This document shows positions 1-9,738 of a stretch of 41,108 nucleotides of DNA, piece by piece. Source of the stretch: Rhodospirillales bacterium (GTDB taxonomy: Bacteria > Pseudomonadota > Alphaproteobacteria > Rhodospirillales > UBA2165); assembly GCA_028345065.1 (NCBI GenBank), contig JAOMCN010000016.1, forward strand, positions 1 through 41,108. The letters run 5' to 3'. The stretch's first letter is position 1, and each line of letters begins with the position of its first letter. The position numbers were made by a program, and so were the translations under genes. Below the pieces are notes generated by a model that was given only the letters and a program-made list of their open reading frames with translations, made no database searches and was not told where the DNA came from.

Positions 1-328
1 AGTCGCAATTTTATCTTTTATTCTTGCTCTAATTTTTGAAGAATTTTTAATTCAAAACATCCAATTAGAAATTATAGAAATTCTATATGCTGGAATATTA
101 TCGAGTGGTTTTGCTTTTCTGTTACAAATTTATGGGCAAAGATTTATTTCTCCTGCACCGGTAGCAATTATATTTTCGATGGAGGGTGTGTTTGCAGCTA
201 TAGCTGCATGGTTTTTTCTGGAACAGATACTCAACTTTGATCAGATTTTGGGATGTTTTTTTATACTGTTGGGGGTCTTGATTTCTCAATTGTGTCCTAT
301 GATTAGTCGCAAATACTCTTCGGACTGA
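1..328 (+). CDS. EamA/DMT-family membrane exporter, C-terminal part only
   Basis: An open frame enters at the window edge (codons from base 2) and stops at the TGA at 326-328, giving about 108 residues. The sequence is strongly hydrophobic, with a segment around GILSSGFAFLLQIYGQ, then the pattern SPAPVAIIFSMEGVFAAIAAWFFLEQ and a last helix GCFFILLGVLIS. A polar turn, a Pro-Ala-containing helix with a conserved Glu, and a final hydrophobic helix are typical of the second EamA repeat of drug/metabolite transporters. The substrate cannot be told. It is convergent with the TRAP operon, whose last gene ends at 403. The N-terminal half lies outside the window, so full length and start are unknown. 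Confidence 0.75.
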   Translation, partial: VAILSFILALIFEEFLIQNIQLEIIEILYAGILSSGFAFLLQIYGQRFISPAPVAIIFSMEGVFAAIAAWFFLEQILNFDQILGCFFILLGVLISQLCPMISRKYSSD

Positions 329-402
329 GAATTTCATATTTTTAGAGATAATACTAAGCGTATCAAATACACTAAAATCTTTAAATCGGTCTCAATAATG
401 TT

Positions 403-1734
403 CTATTCAATAGCCAATAAACTTGGAATGATTAAGGTTAGGGAGGGAACGGCAATTATCAAAGCTACTCTAATGAAGTCCGATGTTATGAAAGGAACTA
501 CACCCTTAAAAGTATCAATCATGGGAACGTCTTTAGCCATGGAATTAATGACGAAGACGTTCAGGCCTACGGGTGGAGTAATTAGCCCCATCTCCACGAC
601 GATCAACGAAATAATACCAAACCAGAGTTTGAGATCTTCACCTTCGAACCCAAATCCAAAATCAAGGCCTGCAATAATTGGCCAGAAAATGGGTACTGTG
701 AGTAAAATCATGGACAAACTATCCATGACAAAACCCAATAAGATATAAAGGGCTATCATACCGAGCAGTATGGTGAATGGTGAGAAACCGGAATGTTGGA
801 AGAAGTCTGCAGCAAGATTAGGAAGTTCAGAAAATCCTAAAAAAGCATTGAAGATGGCCGCGCCTAGTAGGATTAAGAAAATCATCGCGGTGGTTTGCCC
901 GGTGCTTATGAGAGCGTCAAAAAAACCCTGGAGACGCATTTTTCCTTTGGTGATGGCAATGATAAATGCACCCACCGCTCCTACGCCTGCACCTTCGGTG
1001 GGAGTAAATATGCCCGCATAGATACCGCCCATAACAAGTATAAAAATTGCGATAACCGGCCAAATTTCTGCCAAAGCAGCCCATTTGACCGAACGTGTTT
1101 GGCGTTCCCCGGCTGGTCCAGCGTCAGGATTGATCCGGACTACAATAGCGATGGTTAGGATGTATCCAAGCGCAGCAAGTATCCCTGGTATAAAGGCTGC
1201 TTGGAATAAGGCGGCGACGCTTGCTTCTACCATTACTGCGTAAATAATTAAAATTAGGGACGGTGGGATCAGTATTCCCAGTGTTCCGCCGGCGGCCAAC
1301 GCGCCTGTGGCCAGTGAGCCGGAATAGTTAAAGCGCCTTAATTCCGGAAGTGCAACTTGTCCCATTGTCGCTGCTGTTGCTAGCGACGATCCTGTAATTG
1401 CCCCAAAACCAGCACAACCTCCAACCGCAGCCATAGCAACGCCACCCCTATGATGTCCCAACCAAACATTCGCAGCATTAAACAGGGCCTGACTGAGACC
1501 CGCTTTTGCAGCAAATTGCCCCATAAGAATAAAAAGGGGCACGACCGATAAAATATCTGAGGTAAAGCGCCAATACGTCTCTGTTTTTAAATAACTTAAT
1601 AGTGCTACTGGGCCGGCAATCGTAACATATCCCACCATCCCGACACTTATCATGGCCACGCCTATCGGGATGCGTACTGCGAGCAGAAGTAACAGAACAC
1701 CAAAACCTGTTACACCAATTTCAAAGTCACTCAT
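403..1734 (-). CDS. dctM: TRAP transporter large permease (DctM)
   Basis: This 443-residue protein is the length expected of a TRAP DctM subunit, the Na+-coupled inner-membrane permease that moves solute delivered by the periplasmic DctP protein. About a dozen hydrophobic segments are visible. Family signatures include RIPIGVAMISVGMVGY near the N-terminus, the GGCAGFGAITGSSLATAATMG region around residues 105-125, the GGTLGILIPPSLILIIYA stretch, and the C-terminal MGLITPPVGLNVFVIN. It is the last gene of a dctP-dctQ-dctM operon, 14 bases after dctQ. The ATG at 1734 has only a weak upstream purine run. The transported solute is not predictable. Confidence 0.95.
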   Translation of the reverse strand: MSDFEIGVTGFGVLLLLLAVRIPIGVAMISVGMVGYVTIAGPVALLSYLKTETYWRFTSDILSVVPLFILMGQFAAKAGLSQALFNAANVWLGHHRGGVAMAAVGGCAGFGAITGSSLATAATMGQVALPELRRFNYSGSLATGALAAGGTLGILIPPSLILIIYAVMVEASVAALFQAAFIPGILAALGYILTIAIVVRINPDAGPAGERQTRSVKWAALAEIWPVIAIFILVMGGIYAGIFTPTEGAGVGAVGAFIIAITKGKMRLQGFFDALISTGQTTAMIFLILLGAAIFNAFLGFSELPNLAADFFQHSGFSPFTILLGMIALYILLGFVMDSLSMILLTVPIFWPIIAGLDFGFGFEGEDLKLWFGIISLIVVEMGLITPPVGLNVFVINSMAKDVPMIDTFKGVVPFITSDFIRVALIIAVPSLTLIIPSLLAIE

Positions 1735-1748
1735 GTTTTTCGTCTCGG

Positions 1749-2285
1749 TTATTCGTTGAAGTAGCGGTTTGCTCTAGTTTCGGCAATGCTACGGCCGAGT
1801 GTATAGATGATGATAATGACCAGAAAACTCATGAAAACTATTGAGATAGGAAATGTGCTCCATCGGGGAAATCCAATGGTCATAGAGACTTCGTTGACGT
1901 CGTGCATATCTATCGCACCATAGATCATCCGCCAGGTTAACATTAATCCGATCGCTAGAAAGATGAGGCTGGCAATAATGTCTGCAATTGTTTTTGCTCT
2001 TGTAGGGGCGCTATTCATGAAAAAGTCGACCAGGACGTTACCACGCATAAGCTGGCAATAGGGCAAGCAGGCAAACACCGCAACACCCGTGCCAATGGCG
2101 ACTAACTCAAAATCACCTGGTACGGGAGCATCTAAGAATTTGCGACCAAATACGCTAATGGTAGTCAGGATAGCAAGAGTGAACAATATCACTCCTCCAA
2201 AGACCGCCATCCATTTAGATATTAAATAAAGAACCCGGCCCAAAGGATCTGTGGGCCGGGCTTTTGTGTCACCTATTTCCGACAC
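1749..2285 (-). CDS. dctQ: TRAP transporter small permease (DctQ)
   Basis: The 178-residue product has four hydrophobic helices (about residues 30-50, 65-85, 105-125 and 145-165) and the FELVAIGTGVAVFACLPYCQL region typical of the DctQ small subunit, which packs against DctM. The only in-frame start before an upstream stop is GTG at 2285. No convincing ribosome binding site precedes it, and the first codons carry a perfect 9-bp GC-rich hairpin (2234-2260), so initiation is probably inefficient or coupled. It lies 35 bases after the dctP stop and 14 before dctM. Confidence 0.9.
   Translation of the reverse strand: MSEIGDTKARPTDPLGRVLYLISKWMAVFGGVILFTLAILTTISVFGRKFLDAPVPGDFELVAIGTGVAVFACLPYCQLMRGNVLVDFFMNSAPTRAKTIADIIASLIFLAIGLMLTWRMIYGAIDMHDVNEVSMTIGFPRWSTFPISIVFMSFLVIIIIYTLGRSIAETRANRYFNE
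2234..2260 (-). promoter_or_regulatory. Strong hairpin at the start of dctQ, dctP-dctQ junction
   Basis: Bases 2234-2242 (CCCGGCCCA) and 2252-2260 (TGGGCCGGG) form a perfect 9-bp stem, eight of the pairs G-C, with a 9-base loop. In the operon's direction it covers roughly codons 9-17 of dctQ, and the RNA after it is U-rich (TTCTTTATTTAAT). It resembles a leaky terminator or a 3' stabiliser of dctP mRNA. The pairing is seen; the function is inferred. Confidence 0.5.
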
Positions 2286-2320
2286 AATTTTATGTCAACA
2301 AACTAAGGATGATAAAATCC

Positions 2321-3361
2321 TTACTTTGAATACTTTTCAATCATTGCGCGTGCATCCTTTACCAGTGCAGGTCCGTCTACACCAATCTTTTCCATTTCAT
2401 CATACCAACGGTCAAAAACTGGCCCCGCAGCTGCCTTCAATCGGGCAACTTCTATTGCGGGTATTGTATGAAACTTATTCTTTTTCTTTGACGCCACGAC
2501 TTTACGACCAGGCTCTTCAATCTTGACCCAAAGTTCTCCCGCAGCCTTCGCAATATTGCGGCCGGAATTGGCATCCAACACGCGCTTAAGGTCATTCGGT
2601 AGCCCCTCATACTTCTTCTTATTCATCAGAAGAGTGAAAACGTTTGTACCTAAGCGAGGTTGGTGTCCCTCTAAAATTGAAAAATGACTAACCAAATCCT
2701 GGGTTTTTACGGCTGGTGCAATTTCGTAAGGGAGTGTCACACCATCAATTACTCCCTTTGAGAGCGCACCGGGGATACGCGGCAAGGGCATGCCGATGCC
2801 TATCGCACCAAATGCTTGTAGCATCCAAACTCCGCCCCGAGACGCGGCGCGAATTTTCATGCCTTTGAGATCTTCCATTTTTAGGACAGGCTTTTTAGTT
2901 TGAAATAAGAAACCTGCATGCACATGGAGCAACAAGGGATGATAATCATTTAGGTCTGGTCCAAGATGTTTAGCTTGGAAATCTTGCAGAGCCAACGTCG
3001 TGGAAACAGGATCCTTGTGAACAAATGGGAGCTCAAAAGGTTCGACGCGCGGCATTCGACCCGGAGTAAAACCGGGCAGAGTCCAGACAATATCGACAAC
3101 CCCGTCTTTAGCTTGATCCAGTAGTTGGGTAGGTTTTCCACCTAGTTGCATTGTCCAAAACAACTTGACTTTGAGCTTGCCGCCAGAGTCTTTGGCAATT
3201 TTAGCTGCCCAAGGTTTATAAAACTTAGATGGATTGGCAACCGGCGGAATAAAAGTATGCCACTTCAATGTGACTGCTTGTGCGTCAGTTGGCACCCCGT
3301 TGATCGACACGCCCGCTAAAACGGCGGCAGATAAACTTAGTAGTGAGAACTTCTTAAGCAT
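2321..3361 (-). CDS. dctP: TRAP transporter periplasmic solute-binding protein (DctP)
   Basis: This 346-residue protein starts with a signal peptide (KK, then a hydrophobic stretch to about residue 24, cleavage likely after an Ala near ADAQA/TDAQA) and continues as a DctP-family binding protein. Visible features are the opening LKWHTFIPP strand, the LKGMKIRAASRGG segment that carries the Arg usually binding a solute carboxylate, and GVIDGVTLPYE. The start is fixed by an excellent ribosome binding site, GGGAGGT, 5 bases before ATG 3361. It is the first gene of the operon. The ligand is unknown; a carboxylate is likely from family knowledge. Confidence 0.95.
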   Translation of the reverse strand: MLKKFSLLSLSAAVLAGVSINGVPTDAQAVTLKWHTFIPPVANPSKFYKPWAAKIAKDSGGKLKVKLFWTMQLGGKPTQLLDQAKDGVVDIVWTLPGFTPGRMPRVEPFELPFVHKDPVSTTLALQDFQAKHLGPDLNDYHPLLLHVHAGFLFQTKKPVLKMEDLKGMKIRAASRGGVWMLQAFGAIGIGMPLPRIPGALSKGVIDGVTLPYEIAPAVKTQDLVSHFSILEGHQPRLGTNVFTLLMNKKKYEGLPNDLKRVLDANSGRNIAKAAGELWVKIEEPGRKVVASKKKNKFHTIPAIEVARLKAAAGPVFDRWYDEMEKIGVDGPALVKDARAMIEKYSK

Positions 3362-3411
3362 CGTAACCTCCCTCAGAAACTTAGATCAACTTAATATGTT
3401 TCGCTTAATTT

Positions 3412-3506
3412 GGTGACCCAATCAAACCAAGAATGCAAAATTCGGCTATAGGTTTGCAGTTCATCCCAATTTAATCAATGCTAATCTTACCGGTCACCCA
3501 ATTAAA
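3412..3506. repeat. Two near-identical 15-mers upstream of dctP, possible operator pair
   Basis: GGTGACCCAATCAAA (3412-3426) recurs as GGTCACCCAATTAAA (3492-3506), 13 of 15 identical and 80 bases apart. The heptamer cores GGTGACC and GGTCACC are reverse complements of each other. The second copy runs into a tandem 12-mer, CCAATTAAAAAG/CCAATTAAAATG (3498-3521). Both sit in the spacer upstream of the TRAP operon, so binding by a regulator is possible. No regulator gene adjoins. Confidence 0.35.
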
Positions 3507-3564
3507 AAGCCAATTAAAATGATAAGGACGGCAATCAACTTAATATTGCTAAAATCTTCAAATA

Positions 3565-4341
3565 TCAATTGGTTTCCAATTCGCACCAAACAGGCGTGTG
3601 ATCAGAAGGACGCTCCCATCCGCGTGGCGATTTATCGATGCCTACGTTATTTAGTCGGTCTGCAGCGTGAGGTGATAATAATAAATGATCAATACGGATG
3701 CCGTTATCTTTATTCCACGCTCCACCTTGGTAATCCCAATAAGAATAGTGTCCCTCTTCCTGATTTTTGGCCCGGAAAGCATCAGTAAGTCCTAGGTAAA
3801 TTATCTTTCTCCACTCTGCATGGGTTTCAGGCCGGTATAGGGCGTCACCTTCCCAACTGCCGGGCGCATAACAGTCTCGTTCCTCAGGAATAACGTTGTA
3901 GTCGCCACCCAAAACAAACGCTTCTTCATGAGAGAGGAGAGTTTTAATGTGGTTGTGCAATCTCTCCATGAAAGAAATCTTATAAGGAAATTTATCTGTT
4001 TCAACCGGATTGCCATTTGGGACATAAATTGAGGCAACCCTGACGTTAAACGTAAATGCTTCAATGTATCGCGCCTGCAGGTCTTCTCTATCACCCGGTA
4101 GTTCCGTTAAATCAATTTCTATAGGTGATTTAGAAAGAATGGCTACACCGTTATAAGTTTTCTGGCCTTTGACAGCTATGTTGTAGCCTTTGTCTTCAAT
4201 TTCATCACGTGGAAACGCCTCTTCGATGCATTTGAGTTCTTGAAGCAATAAAACGTCGGGGGAAAATTCTTCCAACCAACGAAGGAGAAGAGGCAACCGA
4301 GCCTTTACAGAGTTAACGTTCCAGGTTGCGATTTTGATCAT
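3565..4341 (-). CDS. xth: Exodeoxyribonuclease III (AP endonuclease)
   Basis: The 258-residue product is a Mg2+-dependent ExoIII/APE1-family nuclease for base-excision repair of abasic and 3'-blocked DNA. Key motifs are TWNVNS with metal-site Asn8, QELK with Glu35, NGVAILSK, the catalytic Asp147 and Asn149 in GGDYNV, RIDHLLLSP, and the final SDHTP with Asp247 and His248. I chose ATG 4341 because MIKIATWNVNS is the family's usual N-terminus; a longer frame to 4377 would overlap erpA. It follows erpA by 11 bases and is probably cotranscribed with it. Confidence 0.95.
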   Translation of the reverse strand: MIKIATWNVNSVKARLPLLLRWLEEFSPDVLLLQELKCIEEAFPRDEIEDKGYNIAVKGQKTYNGVAILSKSPIEIDLTELPGDREDLQARYIEAFTFNVRVASIYVPNGNPVETDKFPYKISFMERLHNHIKTLLSHEEAFVLGGDYNVIPEERDCYAPGSWEGDALYRPETHAEWRKIIYLGLTDAFRAKNQEEGHYSYWDYQGGAWNKDNGIRIDHLLLSPHAADRLNNVGIDKSPRGWERPSDHTPVWCELETN

Positions 4342-4352
4342 TAAAAGACAAG

Positions 4353-4691
4353 TTATACGGAGAAGGAAATGCCACACCCACAGGAAGCTGTTGCGTTGGG
4401 TATATTTAGGCGGAAAGAAGCACCCGCAAGGTCATCTACGTAATCCAACTCTGAGCCTCCCAGTAACTCTAGAGACATTTCATCTATGATCACCTTTATG
4501 CCACCAGTTTCAAATATCTTATCATCACTATTTTGGGTCTTATCTAGATCGAAACTATATTCAAACCCAGAGCAACCCCCGGCAGATACCATTACCCTCA
4601 GCATAAGGCTTTCTATACCTTCGCTTGCTACTAATTCTCCAACACGTTTTGCAGCACTTTTGGTAATTGAAATTTGCTGTGATGTGCTCAT
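4353..4691 (-). CDS. erpA: Iron-sulfur cluster insertion protein, ErpA/IscA family
   Basis: This 112-residue HesB/IscA-type A-type carrier has the three conserved cysteines, Cys40 in SAGGCSGF and Cys104 and Cys106 in SCGCG, which hold a cluster for delivery to apoproteins. The invariant FxxDLAGA-like stretch appears as YVDDLAGASF. ErpA is preferred over IscA because the gene stands alone beside xth and dgt, as in many alphaproteobacteria, rather than in an isc or suf cluster. It is divergent from the dGTPase gene across 100 bases. Confidence 0.88.
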   Translation of the reverse strand: MSTSQQISITKSAAKRVGELVASEGIESLMLRVMVSAGGCSGFEYSFDLDKTQNSDDKIFETGGIKVIIDEMSLELLGGSELDYVDDLAGASFRLNIPNATASCGCGISFSV

Positions 4692-4791
4692 AACAAACTG
4701 CTACTATCTCCAAGGTTTACCAGATGATAACATTTTATAACCTTCTATGTAATCACTAATAAAAAGCTGTCAAACAACAATTAAAATTGTC

Positions 4792-5955
4792 ATGGATATT
4801 ATTAAATTTTCTCCCTACGCAAGTTTTCCTCACTTAAGTCGTGGTCGCCTATATCAAGAAGAGGAAAGCCCTACGCGGACCACTTTCCAGCGAGATCGCG
4901 ACCGGATTATACACTCCACTGGATTCCGAAGACTTGAGTATAAAACACAGGTATTTGTAAATCATGAAGGTGACCACTATCGAACTCGTTTAACACATAG
5001 TTTGGAGGTTGCCCAAATTGCCCGTTCCATTGCCAGATCTTTGCAGCTAAATGAGGATTTATCGGAGGCTTTGGCTCTAGCCCATGATCTTGGGCATACT
5101 CCCTTTGGTCATGCCGGCGAACATGCTCTTTCGAAAATGATGGAAGATTTTGGAGGCTTTGATCATAATGCACAGTCACTGGCTATCGTCACCAAGCTTG
5201 AACGACGCTATCCTGGCTTCGAAGGTCTTAATTTGACATGGGAGACTTTGGAGGGATTAGTCAAACACAATGGGCCTTTAATCAAGGATGGGGAACGGGG
5301 TTTTTTGCCGCACCACATTAAAGACTTTGTACGTAACTACGATTTGGAATTACATACTTTCGCGAGTGCCGAGGCCCAGGTTGCAGCGTTAGCGGATGAC
5401 ATCGCGTATAATAATCATGATTTAGATGACGGCCTGCGGGCCGAATTGTTTGAAATTAAGGATATGAGTGCATTGCCATTGGTGGGCAGGATTTTTTCAT
5501 CGGTGGAAGAGGAATATCCCGACATCGACACGTCTTTAATAATCCACGAAGCGGTCAGAAGGTTAATCGGTGATATGGTTTCTGACTGCTTAGCAGAGAC
5601 GGAAAATCGCCTAAAGCAATCTGCACCTAAAACTGTGACTGATATACGCAATTTGAATCGCCCTGTAGTCGGATTTTCTGGTGAAATGGTCGATATAGAT
5701 AGAAGTCTAAAAGAGTTCTTATTTGAGAACATGTATCGGCATGCAAAAGTCAATACAATGACCCGAGAAGCTTCCAAAATAGTCTGCAGATTATTTGAAG
5801 AATTTATCAGTGATCCAACGAAATTACCCAAGGAATGGCAGGCTAAGTCTGATATTAAGGGTGGTGAGATAACAGCTCGTGCAGTGGCTGATTATATAGC
5901 GGGAATGACGGACCGGTTTGCTTATGTTGAACACGCCAAGCTAATTAAAACCTAG
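4792..5955 (+). CDS. dgt: dGTPase-like dNTP triphosphohydrolase
   Basis: This 387-residue HD-superfamily enzyme would hydrolyse dGTP or other dNTPs to nucleoside and tripolyphosphate. The N-terminus has the family's [10 protein letters not shown]...[24 protein letters not shown] region. The metal-binding HD residues are His69 in RLTHSLEV and His98-Asp99 in [16 protein letters not shown], with the last Asp likely in [10 protein letters not shown] near residue 205. The length matches the shorter type-2 subfamily common in alphaproteobacteria. Only 11 bases separate it from argS, so it likely heads the operon. Confidence 0.93.
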   Translation: MDIIKFSPYASFPHLSRGRLYQEEESPTRTTFQRDRDRIIHSTGFRRLEYKTQVFVNHEGDHYRTRLTHSLEVAQIARSIARSLQLNEDLSEALALAHDLGHTPFGHAGEHALSKMMEDFGGFDHNAQSLAIVTKLERRYPGFEGLNLTWETLEGLVKHNGPLIKDGERGFLPHHIKDFVRNYDLELHTFASAEAQVAALADDIAYNNHDLDDGLRAELFEIKDMSALPLVGRIFSSVEEEYPDIDTSLIIHEAVRRLIGDMVSDCLAETENRLKQSAPKTVTDIRNLNRPVVGFSGEMVDIDRSLKEFLFENMYRHAKVNTMTREASKIVCRLFEEFISDPTKLPKEWQAKSDIKGGEITARAVADYIAGMTDRFAYVEHAKLIKT

Positions 5956-5966
5956 GGAATTACTAC

Positions 5967-7724
5967 GTGAACTATTTTTCATACCTGCGACAAAAAATCC
6001 TAGAAGTACTGCTTAAGTTGGAAAAGGATGAAGTAATACCAAAGGGGCTGAATCACTCACATATTACGGTAGAATTTCCACGTGATCCTAAGCACGGGGA
6101 TCTATCCACGAATGCAGCCTTGGTTTTGGCTAAGCTCGCAAAATTGAAGCCGAGTGATTTGGCGGGTCTTATAATTGAACATTTAACACTACTACCGGAA
6201 GTTAATGATGCAGAGGCAGCCGGCCCGGGTTTTATAAATATTCGCCTTTCTTCAAACTTTTGGTGGGATAGGCTTCGAGAAATTGTTGCAGATGGAACTA
6301 ACTATGGAAATTCAGACATTGGTAGAGGCATTCCTGTTAACATAGAGTACGTTTCTGCTAATCCCACCGGACCACTTCATGTGGGACACGCCAGAGGGGC
6401 TGTTATAGGGGATGCCTTGGCCTCAATATTATCTAAGGCTGGATATAATGTAACCAAAGAATACTATATTAACGACGCCGGCACGCAGGTTGATGTCTTG
6501 GCGCGTTCTCTTTATCTGCGATATCAAGAATGTCACGGCGCTAAAATCGAACAGATGCCTGACGGGCTGTATCCTGGATCGTATTTGGTCGATATAGCTA
6601 AATTGCTAAAAGAAAAGGACGGCGACAAATGGATGAGTGCAAGCGAAAAAGAGTGGTTAGCGCCGTTCCGAAAATTTGCCATCGATGCTATGATGGACTT
6701 GATCCGGGAAGATTTGGACTTACTCGGGGTGCGGCATGACCATTTTAGTTCAGAGAGAATAATGGTTGAAAAGGGAAGAGTTAATGAAGTCGTCAAATTT
6801 CTTGAAGGGCAAGGATTGACATATACTGGCATCCTTGAAGCTCCAAAGGGAAAAAAACTGGATGACTGGGAAGAGAGACCACAAACATTGTTTCGATCTA
6901 CGCAATTTGGTGACGATATAGATCGTCCAATCAAAAAGTCTGATGGCAATTGGACCTATTTTGCTTCTGATATGGCCTACCATTTAGATAAATTTAAACG
7001 CGGCTTCTTTGAGATGATCGATATAATGGGTGCAGATCACGGCGGTTATATCAAACGAATGGATGCTGCTGTTAACGCGCTTACACAAGGTCAGGGATCT
7101 TTGGATGTTAAGTTATGTCATATGGTCAATCTCATGGAAAATGGTAAGTCCATCAAAATGTCAAAACGTTCAGGTGCATTTACTAAGCTTCGGGACGTAC
7201 TAGATTTAGTTGGTAAAGACGTTGTGCGTTTTATTATGCTAACTCGAAAAAATGATGCCCCCCTCGATTTTGACCTAAGAAAAGTTATGGAAAAAAGTCG
7301 AGATAACCCAGTATATTATGTTCAGTATTCCCACGCACGTTGTCATTCGGTTCTTCGGCATGCAAAAGAAGTTTTTGAAAAACTAGAATTGACTCCGGAT
7401 GCTATCGAGAAAGCACCCTTGGAGCTTTTAAGTGATTCGGGAGAGTTATTGTTGATAAAGCAAATGGCAGCTTGGCCAAGAACTTTGGAAAATGCCGCTG
7501 AAGCTCGTGAGCCTCATAGAATTGCTTACTATTTAATTGAATTATCTGGGACCTTTCATGCACTGTGGACCAAGGGTGCTAAGGAGGATACAAGTCTCAG
7601 GTTCGTAACCGATAATAATAAACCGCTAACTCTAGCCCGATTAGTGCTTGTTGGGGCATTGGCCTCGGTGATCGCTTCAGGATTGCAGGTAATTGGGGTG
7701 GAACCAGTCAAAGAAATGAAATGA
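5967..7724 (+). CDS. argS: Arginyl-tRNA synthetase
   Basis: This 585-residue class I aminoacyl-tRNA synthetase charges tRNA-Arg. The N-terminal additive domain is followed by the HIGH-type motif HVGH (138-141, in [19 protein letters not shown]) and the KMSKRSG motif near residue 395. The C-terminal anticodon-binding helical domain ends in [14 protein letters not shown], typical of the family. The start is GTG at 5967, 11 bases after the dgt stop. Its stop overlaps the start of the SPOR gene (ATGA at 7721), so the two are translationally coupled. Confidence 0.97.
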   Translation: MNYFSYLRQKILEVLLKLEKDEVIPKGLNHSHITVEFPRDPKHGDLSTNAALVLAKLAKLKPSDLAGLIIEHLTLLPEVNDAEAAGPGFINIRLSSNFWWDRLREIVADGTNYGNSDIGRGIPVNIEYVSANPTGPLHVGHARGAVIGDALASILSKAGYNVTKEYYINDAGTQVDVLARSLYLRYQECHGAKIEQMPDGLYPGSYLVDIAKLLKEKDGDKWMSASEKEWLAPFRKFAIDAMMDLIREDLDLLGVRHDHFSSERIMVEKGRVNEVVKFLEGQGLTYTGILEAPKGKKLDDWEERPQTLFRSTQFGDDIDRPIKKSDGNWTYFASDMAYHLDKFKRGFFEMIDIMGADHGGYIKRMDAAVNALTQGQGSLDVKLCHMVNLMENGKSIKMSKRSGAFTKLRDVLDLVGKDVVRFIMLTRKNDAPLDFDLRKVMEKSRDNPVYYVQYSHARCHSVLRHAKEVFEKLELTPDAIEKAPLELLSDSGELLLIKQMAAWPRTLENAAEAREPHRIAYYLIELSGTFHALWTKGAKEDTSLRFVTDNNKPLTLARLVLVGALASVIASGLQVIGVEPVKEMK

Positions 7725-8713
7725 TAGCACCTGCTGATAGAACATTGGATGCCCCTGACGATGTAGAATCGGACGAAGTACCACTCGACGAAATCCCTGA
7801 GTTGGATCATGGCGAAATAAGGTCGGATAATATTGAGTTTGAGAGAGTGGCGCAACGTTCACCAAAACGTCGTAAGGGTTTTCGCTTCATTTTATTAATT
7901 ATCATTATCATTGTAGCCTCTGGGGGAACCTGGATAATATGGGGAAAATATTGGTTAAAACCTGATCCTAACCAAATCCCTCTAGTAATCGCCCCTAATG
8001 GTGCCTTTAAAATCAAGCCAATCATACCCGGAGGGATGCCAATTCCTAATCGGGATATAACAATTTATGATGATGCATTCGGCAAAAATCCAACGCGACC
8101 GGAAGGTGAAAACGTTCAGGAAGTACCAGAACAGCCACTGCCTATGCCTGGAAATAGTTTATCGACTTTGAAAAGTCCTGACCCCAATGTAATTCGGCCT
8201 TCATCTAAAACAGTTGAAACTCTATTGCCGGAGACCGTTAACCCTAAATTGGGCGTCAAGGGTAAGGCGGGGATACTGCAGTCATCTGTCGAACCCAAAA
8301 CATCGTCTTCTACAACACGGACTTCTATAAAAAATGCCAGTAAAGATATTACGCCAAATAAGGAGAGTAGGGCTGGATTACCAGATGCCGCCACTCCGTT
8401 GCAAAGTAAGCCCGTGGGGAACTTAGACGCCGTTCCTTCTTCGGCTAGTATTTCGACGAGATCATTTCAGATTCAACTAGCTGCGGTTCGTAAAGAAACG
8501 GCCGCGCAAAATGAATGGCGCCGTCTTAAAGCACGCCACCGCACACTCCTGAGTAATTTAGAGTTAAACGTTGTAAAGGCTGATCTTGGGGCTAAAGGTA
8601 TTTATTTCCGATTAAGAGCCGGTCCTCTAAAAGATGCGGAATCGGCAAAAAAACTTTGCAGGGAGTTGTCTAAAGTCAAGGTTCGTTGTCTAGTAATACG
8701 GCCGGAAAAATAA
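7721..8713 (+). CDS. SPOR-domain membrane protein
   Basis: This 330-residue protein has an acidic cytoplasmic N-terminus, one membrane helix (about 55-72, [19 protein letters not shown]), a long low-complexity periplasmic linker rich in Pro, Ser and Thr, and a C-terminal SPOR domain (about 248-328). SPOR domains bind denuded peptidoglycan glycan strands at division sites. The start ATG overlaps the argS stop by 4 bases. Placement between argS and nagZ is the usual alphaproteobacterial order. A direct role in division is inferred from the domain only. Confidence 0.85.
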   Translation: MIAPADRTLDAPDDVESDEVPLDEIPELDHGEIRSDNIEFERVAQRSPKRRKGFRFILLIIIIIVASGGTWIIWGKYWLKPDPNQIPLVIAPNGAFKIKPIIPGGMPIPNRDITIYDDAFGKNPTRPEGENVQEVPEQPLPMPGNSLSTLKSPDPNVIRPSSKTVETLLPETVNPKLGVKGKAGILQSSVEPKTSSSTTRTSIKNASKDITPNKESRAGLPDAATPLQSKPVGNLDAVPSSASISTRSFQIQLAAVRKETAAQNEWRRLKARHRTLLSNLELNVVKADLGAKGIYFRLRAGPLKDAESAKKLCRELSKVKVRCLVIRPEK

Positions 8714-8715
8714 CA

Positions 8716-9738
8716 GTGGGTCGCAAAATTCCGCTGGCCGCTATACTCGGCTGTGCTGGTAGTAAACTTTCAAAAAATGAGCAAGCCCTGTTTAAGGAAA
8801 CTAATCCATTTGGATTGATCCTTTTTGAGAGAAATTGTGTTAACCCGGGCCAGGTAAAAGCTTTAACCAACGAGTTCCGACATGTGATTGGCCAAGAGGG
8901 TGCACCTGTTTTTATTGATCAAGAGGGGGGGCGAGTGACCCGTCTTAAGCCGCCTCACTGGCGACATCCTCCGCCAGCTCAAAGTTTCGTAGATTTGGCT
9001 AATTTAAAAGGCGAGGAAATTGCAAGTAAAGCTATACAATTAAATTTTCGTCTTATTGCTGAAGAGCTCCATGCGTTAGGGATTAATGTCAATTGTACTC
9101 CAGTTTTGGACATTCCTATAGGTTGTGCTGACCCGATTATCGGTGACCGGGCGCTAGGCAACGACCTTGAACTCATCAAAAAATTAGCTATCGCAGTTTG
9201 CGATGGGCTTCTCTCAGGACGAGTATTACCGGTAATCAAACATATACCCGGACACGGACGGGCACTAGTTGATAGTCATACAGACCTCCCCACGGTCGAT
9301 GCAACAATTGAGGAGTTAATGGAGACCGATTTTGAAGCGTTTCGATGTTTTAACCAAATGCCATTAGCAATGACGGCCCATATAATATTTTCGGAAATTG
9401 ATGAAAATAATCCGGTAACTAACTCACCCAGGGTAATCGAAAAAGTAGTCCGAGGGTATATAGGATATGATGGATTATTAATATCGGATGATCTCTCGAT
9501 GCAGGCTTTATCAGGAGGTATAAAGGAAAGAACCACGGAGGCTCTCGATGCCGGGTGCGACTTGGTCCTTCATTGTAACGGAAAGATGGATGAAATGATT
9601 TCCGTTACTGCTGGCGCAGAGAATATGACTGCTAAGGCTTGTGAGCGTTGGTCACGCGCCACCCAGTTATTACCCACTGCGGGAGATTTCAATGTGCACG
9701 ACACACTATCCCAATTTAATGATCTAATGGTTGGCTGA
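8716..9738 (+). CDS. nagZ: Beta-N-acetylhexosaminidase, muropeptide recycling
   Basis: This glycoside hydrolase family 3 enzyme of about 340 residues removes N-acetylglucosamine from muropeptides in the cytoplasm during cell-wall recycling. The signature KHIPGHG...DSH is intact (Lys175, His176, His180, Asp186, His188), and the nucleophile lies in ISDDLSM (Asp258-Asp259 region). I prefer GTG 8716, just after the SPOR stop, giving nearly the E. coli NagZ length; a TTG at 8686, with AAGG 4 bases upstream and a 28-base overlap, is also possible. The stop overlaps the next gene by one base. Confidence 0.92.
   Translation: MGRKIPLAAILGCAGSKLSKNEQALFKETNPFGLILFERNCVNPGQVKALTNEFRHVIGQEGAPVFIDQEGGRVTRLKPPHWRHPPPAQSFVDLANLKGEEIASKAIQLNFRLIAEELHALGINVNCTPVLDIPIGCADPIIGDRALGNDLELIKKLAIAVCDGLLSGRVLPVIKHIPGHGRALVDSHTDLPTVDATIEELMETDFEAFRCFNQMPLAMTAHIIFSEIDENNPVTNSPRVIEKVVRGYIGYDGLLISDDLSMQALSGGIKERTTEALDAGCDLVLHCNGKMDEMISVTAGAENMTAKACERWSRATQLLPTAGDFNVHDTLSQFNDLMVG

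Noticed and set aside
122-337. Minus-strand frame of 71 residues over the EamA fragment
   Set aside because: It lies opposite a convincing hydrophobic plus-strand coding frame and has no family features.
4342-4377. Longer N-terminus for exonuclease III
   Set aside because: It would add 12 residues not seen in the family and overlap erpA; MIKIATWNVNS at 4341 is the standard start.
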